DNA of 64,000 nt from the NCBI RefSeq assembly GCF_900110835.1, contig NZ_FOJG01000001.1, positions 2,821,499 through 2,885,498 of the forward strand, in the 5' to 3' direction. Source of the stretch: Chitinophaga arvensicola. GTDB lineage: Bacteria; Bacteroidota; Bacteroidia; Chitinophagales; Chitinophagaceae. The position numbers and the translations under genes are program-made. Under the pieces are notes generated by a model. It saw nothing but the letters and a program-made list of their open reading frames with translations. It was not told the DNA's origin and ran no database searches. This document shows, one piece after another, positions 9,307-18,541 of the stretch; position 1 is the stretch's first letter; each line of letters starts with the position of its first letter.

Positions 9307-9369
9307 ATCGTTAAATTTGTTTTTTGTGATCTGATAACTCAAAATTCGAATAAATTTGCAATGGTGCCC

Positions 9370-9398
9370 TTGTACGAACAGGGGTAGGTTTTGTACAA
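9370..9398. promoter_or_regulatory. Candidate AraC-binding direct repeats
   Basis: TTGTAC occurs at 9370-9375 and again at 9391-9396, 21 bp (two helical turns) apart in the same orientation; the second copy extends to the palindrome TTGTACAA. They lie in the 101-bp divergent region just upstream of the AraC start codon. Direct repeats spaced by two turns are common AraC-family sites. The assignment is inferred. Confidence 0.4.
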
Positions 9399-9407
9399 TC
9401 TGAGGTT

Positions 9408-10289
9408 ATGGAAGTAAAGACGCTTTATAAACCATTCGACATCCTGTTTGCAGAGGAAGATGTGTGTCCCATCGGGCAGCACCGGAACAGTTTTTTTGAG
9501 CTGGTGTATATCCTGAAAGGAACGGGCAACTTCCACAATAACCAGCATACGTTTGAATACGGCCCTGAAAATCTTTTCCTGCTACAGCCACAGGATGTGC
9601 AATATACCCGGATCAAAACCCGGACAGCCTTTTTATTTATCCGGTTTAATGGTATTTACCTGGAGGCACAGCGCAGTGGTAATTCCAACAGTCACCTGGG
9701 CGACTGGGCGCGCAAACTGGAGTATATTTTCCATAATAACCGCTTTCCCGGATGTATCCTGCGCAATGAAGACGATAAGCCCATTGTAAGGGCGCTGATC
9801 AATGCCCTGATACTGGAGTCACAGAAGGAACAATCACTGCGGAATGAGGTGGTGCAGCAGCTGGTGAATACTATTATCACTATCGTGGCGCGCAATGTAA
9901 CAATGCTCACTACAGAGAAAAGCGGGATGAGCAACGACCTGCCGAATGAAATACTGAGTTATATTCATCAGAATATCTACTACCCGGAAAACCTGCGTAC
10001 GGAGAAACTGGCCAGCCGCTTTAATCTTTCCCAGCACTATGTCAGTGAATATGTGAAGAAGTTGACCGGAGAAAGTATCCAGCGATATGTAACCAATTAC
10101 AAATTGAAACTCGTGGAAACCCGCCTGCAGTACAGTGATATGCGGATGAGCGAAATTGTGGAGGAACTGGGCTTTACAGACGAAAGTCACCTGAACCGGA
10201 CTTTCAAAAAATACACCGGTATCAATCCTACGGATTACCGGAAAAAAATGTGGGCAGAAAAGAATTACCAGCCGGGATTAAGTGGCTGA
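9408..10289 (+). CDS. AraC-family transcriptional regulator
   Basis: The protein has 293 residues. The N-terminal cupin-like sensor (residues of about 20-110, with SFFELVYILKGTGNFHNN and LFLLQPQDVQYT) is followed by a C-terminal double helix-turn-helix: EKLASRFNLSQHYVSEYVKKL, then SEIVEELGFTDESHLNRTFKKYTGINPTDYRKK, the classic AraC signature. It is divergent from the MDR oxidoreductase, its likely target, and converges with the hemolysin III gene with 17 bp between them. Confidence 0.95.
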   Translation: MEVKTLYKPFDILFAEEDVCPIGQHRNSFFELVYILKGTGNFHNNQHTFEYGPENLFLLQPQDVQYTRIKTRTAFLFIRFNGIYLEAQRSGNSNSHLGDWARKLEYIFHNNRFPGCILRNEDDKPIVRALINALILESQKEQSLRNEVVQQLVNTIITIVARNVTMLTTEKSGMSNDLPNEILSYIHQNIYYPENLRTEKLASRFNLSQHYVSEYVKKLTGESIQRYVTNYKLKLVETRLQYSDMRMSEIVEELGFTDESHLNRTFKKYTGINPTDYRKKMWAEKNYQPGLSG

Positions 10290-10306
10290 TAATTCCTCCC
10301 GGTATC

Positions 10307-10951
10307 TTACATGGCCAGTAATACGGCTACATAGTGACAAACCGCTGCAGCCAGCACCAGCAAATGCCATACGGCGTGTGTGTATTTGTATTTATCCCAG
10401 ATATAGAAGATCACACCGATCGTGTATAAGCCGCCGCCAATGGCCAGCATAATGATCACGGGCAAGGGAAGGGTATCAAAAAAGCGACGGCCGCCGAATA
10501 CCATGATCCAGCCCATCAGCAGGTAAATGATGGTAGACACAATATCATATTTTCCCGTAAACCAGGTCTTGAATAAAACGCCTACCAGCGTGAGCCCCCA
10601 GAGAATCGACAACAACGTGATCCCAAAGGCATTATTCATATACACCAGCAGGAAAGGCGTATAGGTACCGGCAATTAAAAAGTAAATGCTGATATGATCA
10701 AAGATCAGGAACAGCTTTTTTACGGCCAGTTCCTGCGATAAATGATAAATGGTGGAATTGGTAAATAACAATATAAAACAGAAGGTATAAATGCAGGCGC
10801 CTACAATACCGGGTGTATTGTTGTGAGTAGCGGCAATGCCTGCCAGCATGGGTAAGGCGCTTACGCCAAAAATAATTCCTAATCCGTGGATCAACCCGTT
10901 CACGATTTCCTGTTTACGGGTATAGCCGGTTTCATTCTTACTAACAACCAT
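10307..10951 (-). CDS. Hemolysin III / PAQR-family membrane protein
   Basis: This 214-residue protein has seven predicted membrane helices. The family landmarks are present: EIVNGLIHGLGIIFG at the start, a TNSTIYHLS segment, the FDHISIYFLIAGTYTPF motif, and HAVWHLLVLAAAVCHYVAVL at the end, supplying the conserved His residues thought to bind zinc. Family members are bacterial relatives of adiponectin receptors; the hemolysin name is historical. It appears monocistronic. A GC-rich inverted repeat (10978-11012) lies just upstream. Confidence 0.92.
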   Translation of the reverse strand: MVVSKNETGYTRKQEIVNGLIHGLGIIFGVSALPMLAGIAATHNNTPGIVGACIYTFCFILLFTNSTIYHLSQELAVKKLFLIFDHISIYFLIAGTYTPFLLVYMNNAFGITLLSILWGLTLVGVLFKTWFTGKYDIVSTIIYLLMGWIMVFGGRRFFDTLPLPVIIMLAIGGGLYTIGVIFYIWDKYKYTHAVWHLLVLAAAVCHYVAVLLAM

Positions 10952-11065
10952 TCCTTCAAATTTTCTACTATTAAGTCGCAGGGGTGAAGCGCGCGCGCCT
11001 CACTATCCCTGCAAAAATAAGACATTAATAAGAAGGGGCCTGATCGAGTTTGTCTATTCCGGTAT

Positions 11066-12064
11066 TTAATACACGGGCTTCTGGCCTTTGGCTTTCCAAT
11101 AGTCGATAATAGGCTGATACGGACCAAATTTATGCTGTGCCACGGAGAAGGTATCAGCAAACGGACCGTGGTCGTAATCGATCGCTTTTTCCGCTATATG
11201 CGGATAATCGAAGCTTTTAGGATTGGGCCGGGGATGCAGTTTGTCGTTGTTTACAAAAGCGGCAATATCCATGGCTTCCTTATCCGTCAGGAAAGGTTTG
11301 CCTTCGGCTACTTTATCGTAGGGCATATTGTTTTTCAGCCATTCCGCCTGTTTGATGACCCGGTGCATACTGGAGCCGGGCTGATAGGCGCTGGCGCCCC
11401 AGAGTGGCGGGTATACATAAGTGCTTTTATCGGCGGCCCATTGTCCTTCCCCGTTGGGACCATGACAGCGGGAGCAGTTGGTTTCATACAATACGGCGCC
11501 GTTTTCAGGATTGGCGGCTACATCCGGGAAAGTAACGTGCAGGTTTTTGGAGCCTTTGAAGGGCTTGTCTTTTGGTACGAAGCCACTTAACCATTTGAAA
11601 TAAGAGAGGAAGGCCACCATTTCCTTGCTGTCCAGCGGTAACGGCTTACCGTTGTGCGGGCGTGTTACGCAGTTGTTGACCCTTTCGGCGAGGGTGAGTA
11701 CTTTCCCTTCCCTGCCCCGGTATTGCGGGTAGTGATCGTGTGATGACATCAGGTTAAAGGAAAAGGCTTTGGTGCCTGCATCCTGGTGACAGTTGGTGCA
11801 GTTCATTTTATTGCCGAGGTATTTACCGGCGCTGCCATCGGGACCTATCAGCTGTGCGGTATGGAGCATCAGTTCCCGGCCATATTTCACGGATTCGCCA
11901 AACTGATCGGCCGGGATCAGCGTGGTATCGACGGTGATATATGGCTCCGTATTGGCCACCACAGGAGCATTGCTTTTTACTTCTCCCGTTACAGAAGATC
12001 CACAGGAAGATAAACCGGCTATTCCTGTGAAACTGATCAGACTTATCACGATAATATGCTTCAT
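11066..12064 (-). CDS. Diheme c-type cytochrome lipoprotein, TsdA-like
   Basis: The 332-residue protein has a lipoprotein signal (LSSC, Cys21) and two c-type heme sites, CTNCH (89-93) and CSRCH (197-201). The stretch PQYRGREGKVLTLAERVNNC, followed by RPHNGKPLPL, is close to thiosulfate dehydrogenase TsdA, where a cysteine serves as axial ligand of heme 1; Cys132 may be that residue. MP in NNMPY (Met247) is a candidate ligand for heme 2. It is probably periplasmic or surface-anchored and accepts electrons from an unknown donor. It is the last gene of the sigma/FecR/SusCD/sulfotransferase unit, 16 bp after the sulfotransferase, which is not a usual place for TsdA. Thiosulfate activity is not proven. 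Confidence 0.88.
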   Translation of the reverse strand: MKHIIVISLISFTGIAGLSSCGSSVTGEVKSNAPVVANTEPYITVDTTLIPADQFGESVKYGRELMLHTAQLIGPDGSAGKYLGNKMNCTNCHQDAGTKAFSFNLMSSHDHYPQYRGREGKVLTLAERVNNCVTRPHNGKPLPLDSKEMVAFLSYFKWLSGFVPKDKPFKGSKNLHVTFPDVAANPENGAVLYETNCSRCHGPNGEGQWAADKSTYVYPPLWGASAYQPGSSMHRVIKQAEWLKNNMPYDKVAEGKPFLTDKEAMDIAAFVNNDKLHPRPNPKSFDYPHIAEKAIDYDHGPFADTFSVAQHKFGPYQPIIDYWKAKGQKPVY

Positions 12065-12080
12065 GTGTTGTTGTTTTAAG

Positions 12081-13511
12081 TTAGTAACCCGGTTGATCCA
12101 GGTAAGGAGCCAGTCTTTCAGCTGGAATAAAGGAGGCGCGGTAAGACGACATACCCATTTTCAGCAGCCAGAGAAACCGGCCTTCAAAATTGGTCAGTAT
12201 CACGGTATTGCGCTTGGTGGCGCATTGCAGCAGGGTCGTATCTGCCACTAAATAACTGCTGCCCATTCTTTCATTATAGTTCTCCGGTGGCAGTTTGGTA
12301 TTGATGGTGAGATGTGCCTGTTTTTCGTTTTCCGCCAATGTAAAAGCCAGTGTCCGGGATGTTTTTTTACTCACGCCGTTGTCAAAGAACATCAGTTCGC
12401 CGTGTTCATTGATATGGAGGCCATGTGCCTGGTCGAACAGGGCTTCGGCAGGCATCTCAAAATCGCCTCCCTTTCCGAAGATCCACATCCGTTTACCGGT
12501 GCGGCCATCTATCTTCCAGATCTGTCCGTTGTTGTAAAAAGAGATGAGGTAGTTACCGTCTTTGTCGAACGCAATACAGTTCGCGTGCATCCAGTCCTGT
12601 TTTTCCTGTAAGATGTTTTTATCATCGAGGGGATTCAGTGCATCAAATACGGTCCATTTCCATACCTGTTTGCCTTGTCTGTCCAGCACAAGAATGCCGT
12701 CGCCTTTTACCGTGTCCTGTTTGCTGCCGCCTTTACTGCTCAGGTCATAGATTTTTTCTTCCACACACAGCGTCACAAAATGATTGTCAGGATTCAACAG
12801 TATTTCGTGGTGAATGGTCTGTTTAAAATCCTGTTGTCCTTTTTTGAGATTGGCCAGCGTATCGCCGGTGATGGAGAGTTCCAGGATCTGGTCGCCATAG
12901 CTGGTTTCGTAGCCAGGGCCGCCCAGGAGGGTAAGAAAGGTATTGTGATCTGTGAAGCGGGCTACTTTGAAGCCGGTGCCGCTTACCTGGTGATACCAGG
13001 CAATGCTGCCTTTGGCATTCAGCAGGAACAGCACACCGGGATCTTCGCGGCGGGTAAGCATTACGTAGCCTTTGCGGAAAGTGGCGGGCAGGCGTGAACT
13101 ATCCGGGCATACTACGGTGAACATATCTTTCATCCAGCCGGGAAAGTCGGAGGTGTTGAAAGTATACACTTTGCTTGGATACAGGTTCTTTCCGTGGCCG
13201 GTAAGAGTGCGGTATTCGTATGCCGTTGCGGGTAGCAGGTTGGTGAGCACGATAGCATGATGCAGCTGGTGTACAGACAGCAACGTGGTATCATGTTTTA
13301 CCTGTCCTTTATGCCAGTATTCCACGGCTGCATCTACGGTATCTGTACAGATAATATCTGTTTTCACCTTGACGGCATTCTGACCCTGTGAATTGAGCGT
13401 AATGGATACGATGTCGTTTCCACCGGAGGAGCCGCAGGATGACAGCAGCAGAAACGCCGCTGCCATTGACACCAATGGCAGCAAGCGTTTTGTATTATTC
13501 CATGTGATCAT
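12081..13511 (-). CDS. Arylsulfotransferase (ASST)-like lipoprotein
   Basis: This is a 476-residue lipoprotein (lipobox LSSC, Cys26). Residues of about 35-120 form a fibronectin-like N-terminal domain (ATAYEYRTLTG). The rest is the ASST-type beta-propeller, with candidate active-site histidines in TIHHEIL (234-235), DWMHANCI (309) and DQAHGLHI (363, 366). ASST enzymes move sulfate between phenols through a sulfohistidine, and family members also include uncharacterised propeller lipoproteins. A GTG two codons upstream (13517) is an alternative start. The gene starts 28 bp after the SusD stop and is followed by the cytochrome, so a role in processing the compound imported by that SusCD pair is likely. 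Confidence 0.85.
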   Translation of the reverse strand: MITWNNTKRLLPLVSMAAAFLLLSSCGSSGGNDIVSITLNSQGQNAVKVKTDIICTDTVDAAVEYWHKGQVKHDTTLLSVHQLHHAIVLTNLLPATAYEYRTLTGHGKNLYPSKVYTFNTSDFPGWMKDMFTVVCPDSSRLPATFRKGYVMLTRREDPGVLFLLNAKGSIAWYHQVSGTGFKVARFTDHNTFLTLLGGPGYETSYGDQILELSITGDTLANLKKGQQDFKQTIHHEILLNPDNHFVTLCVEEKIYDLSSKGGSKQDTVKGDGILVLDRQGKQVWKWTVFDALNPLDDKNILQEKQDWMHANCIAFDKDGNYLISFYNNGQIWKIDGRTGKRMWIFGKGGDFEMPAEALFDQAHGLHINEHGELMFFDNGVSKKTSRTLAFTLAENEKQAHLTINTKLPPENYNERMGSSYLVADTTLLQCATKRNTVILTNFEGRFLWLLKMGMSSYRASFIPAERLAPYLDQPGY

Positions 13512-13539
13512 TTTCACTATTGAATCATTTAGAAAAGTA

Positions 13540-15066
13540 TTAACGGCGGCCGCTGTTGCTGAGGCTTTTGTTAAGATCTACCTGTGCCTGTGGATAAGAG
13601 AAATACTTATCACGTGCGATCTGAATAGACGGCACTTTTCCTACTGCGGAGAGGTATTTATTGACCACGCTTTCATATTTGCCCATGCGGATCAGGTCCT
13701 GTCTGCGTTTGCACTCAAAGAAGAATTCCCAGCCGCGTTCCTGTAAAATTGCATCGCGGAGGGTTTCTTTGGTGAAGGTACCCGGAGCGCCCAGGTTAGT
13801 GGCGTGGGAGCGGTCTTTTACCTGGTTGATCAGCCCGATGGCTTCCGTAGAAGGACCGTTCAGTTCATTCAATGCTTCGGCCCTGCAAAGCAGGATATCA
13901 GCATAGCGCAGGATCGGGAATACGTGCCCGTCGTAGTAGGTAGTAGAGCCTTTCGGATCTGCAAATTTGGTGGTGGCTACATCCGGCATGTAGTAGAAAC
14001 CATCCGGCGGATTGGTTTGTCCGGTGGGCGCCTGCATGTAATGCAAACCATCGGTACCGATGTAATCGTAATAGAACATCTGTTTACGATCGTCGTTGGC
14101 CGCGTAGGTATTCCAGAAGTACCAGGTGACAGCAAAGTACTGCCAGCGGTCTGTTACCTGTGGGTTGTTGATCGGGCCGAAGTGGTTCATGATTTCTACG
14201 GCATCTACCAGCGGATCAGCCAATGCGCTGAAGATATTTTCCTGGCACCATTTGTTTTTCTCTGCGAATAAGCCTGCATAGGAAGGATAGAGGCCATAAC
14301 CCAGTTTCATGATCTCGGTGGTGAGGTCCAGTGCTTTCTGCCATTCATGTTCGCGCATGTACAGTTTGCAGAGCAAAGACATGGCAGCGCCTTTGGTGGC
14401 ACGTCCTATGTCATTGGAAGAATAGATAGGATTGCTCAGGTAGTTGGCGGGCAGATGTGAAGCAGCAAATTCCAGGTCGCTGATGATCATTTTATTGATC
14501 TCTGCTACCGGTGTGGTGGGCAATGCAGCTTCATAATCTGGTGCAGCAATATTTTTAGCCACTGTTTCTTCGGTTACCTGGATCACAGGTCCGAAAGCAT
14601 CGGTGAGATCCACATAGCCCAGTGCGCGCAGGAAGCGGAGTTCAGCGGTGAACTGATCTTTCTGTGCATCTGTAAGACTGGTCATTTTAGGAATATAATA
14701 CAGGGAGATGTTGGCATCGGTGACCAGTTTATACTGGTGTTGCCAGGCGAAGGCCAGGTAAGTGTTGGCTGGCGCCCACTGGCAATCCGCCATCAGTCCT
14801 ACGTCGCCGCCGGAGCTGGCATGACCGATATCGGTGGTCAGGTCAGAAATAGTTACCTGGAAACCGGCATAGTACATCCAGGCATCCGATTTACCACTGG
14901 GTTGTTTAAGTCTGGAATAAACGCCATTCACTGCAGCCTTGGCATCGCTCAGGGTGAGGAATGCGTTGGCATCTGTAAGATAACTGTATACTTTTGGTTC
15001 CACCATCTTCTTGCACGAACTGGCTCCCAGCAGCAGGGTGGTTAATGCGATATATGCGTATTTCAT
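13540..15066 (-). CDS. SusD/RagB-family nutrient-binding lipoprotein
   Basis: The 508-residue protein has a lipobox (ASSC, Cys18) followed by KK and the SusD fold landmarks: ELRFLRALGYVDLTDAFGPV in the TPR part, the FPILRYADILLCRAEALNEL helix and LQERGWEFFFECKRRQDLIRMGKY near the end. It is the surface lid of the SusC directly upstream (20-bp gap). The ligand is unknown; the downstream sulfotransferase and cytochrome make a sulfated or redox-active aromatic compound a working guess. Confidence 0.96.
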   Translation of the reverse strand: MKYAYIALTTLLLGASSCKKMVEPKVYSYLTDANAFLTLSDAKAAVNGVYSRLKQPSGKSDAWMYYAGFQVTISDLTTDIGHASSGGDVGLMADCQWAPANTYLAFAWQHQYKLVTDANISLYYIPKMTSLTDAQKDQFTAELRFLRALGYVDLTDAFGPVIQVTEETVAKNIAAPDYEAALPTTPVAEINKMIISDLEFAASHLPANYLSNPIYSSNDIGRATKGAAMSLLCKLYMREHEWQKALDLTTEIMKLGYGLYPSYAGLFAEKNKWCQENIFSALADPLVDAVEIMNHFGPINNPQVTDRWQYFAVTWYFWNTYAANDDRKQMFYYDYIGTDGLHYMQAPTGQTNPPDGFYYMPDVATTKFADPKGSTTYYDGHVFPILRYADILLCRAEALNELNGPSTEAIGLINQVKDRSHATNLGAPGTFTKETLRDAILQERGWEFFFECKRRQDLIRMGKYESVVNKYLSAVGKVPSIQIARDKYFSYPQAQVDLNKSLSNSGRR

Positions 15067-15086
15067 TTGATCCGGAGTTTACAGGT

Positions 15087-18000
15087 TTAGAAATTTAATT
15101 TAAGACCGGCTGTAAAAGTGCGATAAGCAGGGAAAGCGGTGTAGTCCAATCCGGATGAGAGGTTGGCGTTGCTGCCGCTGCTGTTGAGATTACTGTTTAC
15201 TTCCGGGTCTGATCCTGTATATTTTGTAATAGTGAATAAGTTCTGTACAGAGCCATATACCTTAATGCCTCTCAGGCTTTTCAGGAAGGTTTTGGCTACG
15301 GGGATATTGTATCCCAGCATCAGCATTTTACAACGCAGGTAAGAAGCATTTTCCACGAAGCGGGAGTTCATCATACCACCATAAGCAATGGCATAGCCAT
15401 CTCTGGGGATATCGGTGTTCTCGTTGGTGGTAGTCCACCTGTTCAGGGCTGCTTTTCCGGGACCTGATTCCAGTACCAGGCCGGTACCGTTGTACAGGCT
15501 GTAATCCAGTGCGCCCTGCAGGAAGATATTCAGCTCAAAACCTTTGTAGGCAAAGTTGTTGTTGATACCATAAATGTAATGCGGGTTGGCATGGCCGAGG
15601 TAAGTACGGTCGTTGGCATCGATGATACCATCTGGTTTTCCGTTGGGACCACTGATGTCTTTGAATTTCGGATCACCTGGTTTGGAAGAAGGTTGGGCCG
15701 GATGTGCTTCACCGGTTTTGATCACGCCATCATAAATGTAACCATAGAAAGTACTCAGTTCCCTTCCTGGCTCCAGTTTGGTAAAGTCCATACCACGGCC
15801 GCCATACAGGTTCGCGGTTTGTGTGATCACATAAGGACGGCCACCGAGATCCAGGCAATTTTGTTTGTTGTAGGCAATGTTCACCGTAGTATTCCAGGTG
15901 AAGGCATGGTTCACAATATTTTCTGTGGTCACAGATAATTCAATCCCTTTGTTTTCGATGCTGCCGGCATTGACGGTCTGCGTGGCAAAACCATTCCAGT
16001 CGCCAATCGGCATATCAAAGATCAGCTTATTGGTTTTTTTGCGGTAGTAGTCGATCGTAGCATTTACGCGATTGTTGAAAAAGCCCATATCTATACCGAG
16101 ATCCAGTTGTGCAGTGCTTTCCCATTGGAGGTCTTCGTTTGGTAAGCGGGTTATAACGGTTCCGCCATAGCTGGAGCTGCCTTCACCCAGTGAAACGTTG
16201 GTAGGGCCGAAGAGCGACATATAAATGTAGTCCCCGATGCGGTCGTTACCGGTTACACCATAACCGCCTCTTACTTTCAGGTTGGAGAATACGTTGAGAT
16301 CTTTGATGAAATCTTCTTCACCTGCTCTCCAGGCCAGCGACCCGGAAGGGAATACCCCGAAACGGTTGTTACCACCAAAACGGGAAGATCCATCTCTGCG
16401 CACGGTGAAAGTAGCCAGGTATTTATCTTTCAGAGAGTAATTGATTCTGCCATAGGCGGAAGCCATTTTAGAAGGAATGGTTAAACTGGTGCTGGATAAT
16501 CTTTCTGTACCTGCGTCGAGGTTATGATACAGGAAGGCGTCGGTGCTGAATTTCTGTACCTGGGAGTAGTGCCGCTGGCTCTGATCCGACTGGTAGGAAA
16601 CACCCGCCACTACGTTGAGGGAGTGGATCAGGTTAAACACTTTTTTGTAAGTGAAATAGGCTTCAACCAGGTTACGGGTCATGGCCACATCGTTTACACT
16701 GGCTTTACCCTGTACTTTTTCACCATCTACCAGGTCGCGGGGCAGATAGGTGCCTTCTTTGGTGGTGGTATATTCAGTTCCGCCGTTTACCCTGAAATTG
16801 AATCCTTCCAGGATTTTGTAGTCGGCGTATGCGTTGATGGTGACTTTATTTTCATAGCGGTCGTTGGTCGGTGCCATCAGCCATGCGAGTGGGTTGTCCC
16901 TTCCTTTAAACCGGGCGTATGAACCGTCGTCGTTGTATAACGGAATGGCCGGAGATGCTGTGATGACGCCATACATCACGTTCGACGGTACAATGTTTCC
17001 ATCATAGGTTTTGAAATTGGTATAAGCGTGTGATGCATAAACGCTGGCACCGGTTTTAAAGCGGGGCGTAAATTGTTTATCATAATTGAGTCTCACAGAA
17101 TACCTTTCAAAAGACGTGTTTTTCAGGGCGCCATCCTGTTTGAAGTAACTGCCGGATAATGCAACGCGGTCTTCCGCAGTACCACCGCTGACGCTGAGGT
17201 TATGACTTTGCACCATACCTGGTCTGGTAGCCAGTTTAAACCAGTCGTTGTTCCGGCCGCTGGCCAGATCTGCGGCTGAGTAATAGGCAGGCTGTCCTTT
17301 TTCGATGGCTTTGGCATTGGTGACCTGCATATTTTCCAGGCCATTCATTTTATCGAATTCCTTGACGATTCTTTGTGTACCGTAGTAGCCATCATACTGG
17401 ATAGCGGCACGGCCGCTTTTACCTCTTTTGGTGGTGATCATTACTACGCCGTTGGCGCCGCGTGCGCCATAGATAGCGGTAGAAGAGGCGTCTTTAAGGA
17501 TCTGGATATCGTCGATATCATTTGGGTTGATGTCCTTTCCGGTTTCAGAGGGGAAGCCATCTACCACGTATAATGGTTCGTTGGTCGATTTAATGGAGTT
17601 ACCGCCGCGTATACGCACGATGGTTTGTCCGCCTGGCGCTGCATTCGACTGACTTACCTGTACGCCGGCTGCGCGGCCCTGTATGGCCTGTGCTGCGTTG
17701 CTGGTAACGCCACCGATGTTCATATCCTCGCTGGATACGGAGCTGATGGAGCCGGTGAGGTCTTTCTTTTTGGTGGTACCATACCCTACTACGACTACGT
17801 CGGTGAGGTTGGATACTTCTTCTGAAAGCGTCACTTTGAAATTGGTGTTTTTGCCATCAAATTTCACGGACCAGGCTTTGAAGCCTACCATAGAAATTTC
17901 CAGGGTTTCACCCGGGTTGGCATTGATTTTAAAGCTGCCATCGGCATTGGTAACGGTACCGGTTTTGGTGCCTTTTACCGTTACTGTGGCGCCGGGGAGG

Positions 18001-18440
18001 GGCTGGCCTTTGTCGGTGGTGACCACGCCATGTATTTCTACCGGTGGCGGCGGTGTGCTGGCCGGTGGAAGGAGCGGCTTATTTTTTACAATAATAGCGC
18101 CTCCTTCAATGGCGTAAGTAAGGGGTTGATTACGCAGGAAGATGTTCAGCGCATCATTTACAGGCATGTTGGTTACGACGATGTTGCCTCTGCCGCTTTT
18201 CTCCAGCAGGGCTTCGTCTGCCAGGATATTCAGGCCGGTTTGTTTGTTGATTTCCCGGAATACATCTTTTGCAGACGCATTCTTCATAGACAGGCTTACA
18301 ACCTGGTCGGGGTGGCTGGCGGCGTATACAGGTGTTGTGGCGGCGAAACACAACAGGGCCAGCAGCTGACTGACCTTCAGATGTTTTGTTAGACGCCGGT
18401 GCGATGTACGCCGGGCACTGGCAATAGTACTTAATTGCAT
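15087..18440 (-). CDS. SusC/RagA TonB-dependent receptor with STN signalling domain
   Basis: This is a 1117-residue outer-membrane channel. In order it shows a signal peptide (to about residue 40), an STN secretin/TonB short N-terminal domain (about 45-120, with DVFREINKQTGLNIL), a carboxypeptidase-regulatory-like domain (IHGVVTTDKGQPLPGATVTVKG, about 133-210), the TonB-box-like VVVVGYGT, a plug with LYVVDGFP and DASSTAIYGARGANGVV, and a 22-strand barrel ending in F. The STN domain fits signalling to the FecR encoded just upstream. Spacing to FecR is 101 bp, to SusD 20 bp. Confidence 0.97.
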   Translation of the reverse strand: MQLSTIASARRTSHRRLTKHLKVSQLLALLCFAATTPVYAASHPDQVVSLSMKNASAKDVFREINKQTGLNILADEALLEKSGRGNIVVTNMPVNDALNIFLRNQPLTYAIEGGAIIVKNKPLLPPASTPPPPVEIHGVVTTDKGQPLPGATVTVKGTKTGTVTNADGSFKINANPGETLEISMVGFKAWSVKFDGKNTNFKVTLSEEVSNLTDVVVVGYGTTKKKDLTGSISSVSSEDMNIGGVTSNAAQAIQGRAAGVQVSQSNAAPGGQTIVRIRGGNSIKSTNEPLYVVDGFPSETGKDINPNDIDDIQILKDASSTAIYGARGANGVVMITTKRGKSGRAAIQYDGYYGTQRIVKEFDKMNGLENMQVTNAKAIEKGQPAYYSAADLASGRNNDWFKLATRPGMVQSHNLSVSGGTAEDRVALSGSYFKQDGALKNTSFERYSVRLNYDKQFTPRFKTGASVYASHAYTNFKTYDGNIVPSNVMYGVITASPAIPLYNDDGSYARFKGRDNPLAWLMAPTNDRYENKVTINAYADYKILEGFNFRVNGGTEYTTTKEGTYLPRDLVDGEKVQGKASVNDVAMTRNLVEAYFTYKKVFNLIHSLNVVAGVSYQSDQSQRHYSQVQKFSTDAFLYHNLDAGTERLSSTSLTIPSKMASAYGRINYSLKDKYLATFTVRRDGSSRFGGNNRFGVFPSGSLAWRAGEEDFIKDLNVFSNLKVRGGYGVTGNDRIGDYIYMSLFGPTNVSLGEGSSSYGGTVITRLPNEDLQWESTAQLDLGIDMGFFNNRVNATIDYYRKKTNKLIFDMPIGDWNGFATQTVNAGSIENKGIELSVTTENIVNHAFTWNTTVNIAYNKQNCLDLGGRPYVITQTANLYGGRGMDFTKLEPGRELSTFYGYIYDGVIKTGEAHPAQPSSKPGDPKFKDISGPNGKPDGIIDANDRTYLGHANPHYIYGINNNFAYKGFELNIFLQGALDYSLYNGTGLVLESGPGKAALNRWTTTNENTDIPRDGYAIAYGGMMNSRFVENASYLRCKMLMLGYNIPVAKTFLKSLRGIKVYGSVQNLFTITKYTGSDPEVNSNLNSSGSNANLSSGLDYTAFPAYRTFTAGLKLNF

Positions 18441-18541
18441 ACTGGTGCTGAGTTTTGATTAGACAAATGGTTTGGTTGTGCGATCTCCTTAAAAAATCAT
18501 TGTTCCTTTGGTTGCTGCTATATTTTGGCTGATATGACTGT

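Noticed and set aside
10978..11012. GC-rich inverted repeat (GCAGGG...CCCTGC with a GCGCGCGC centre)
   Set aside because: It could be a terminator after the cytochrome gene, but there is no T run on the minus strand and no second copy in the window, so neither a terminator nor a REP element can be claimed.
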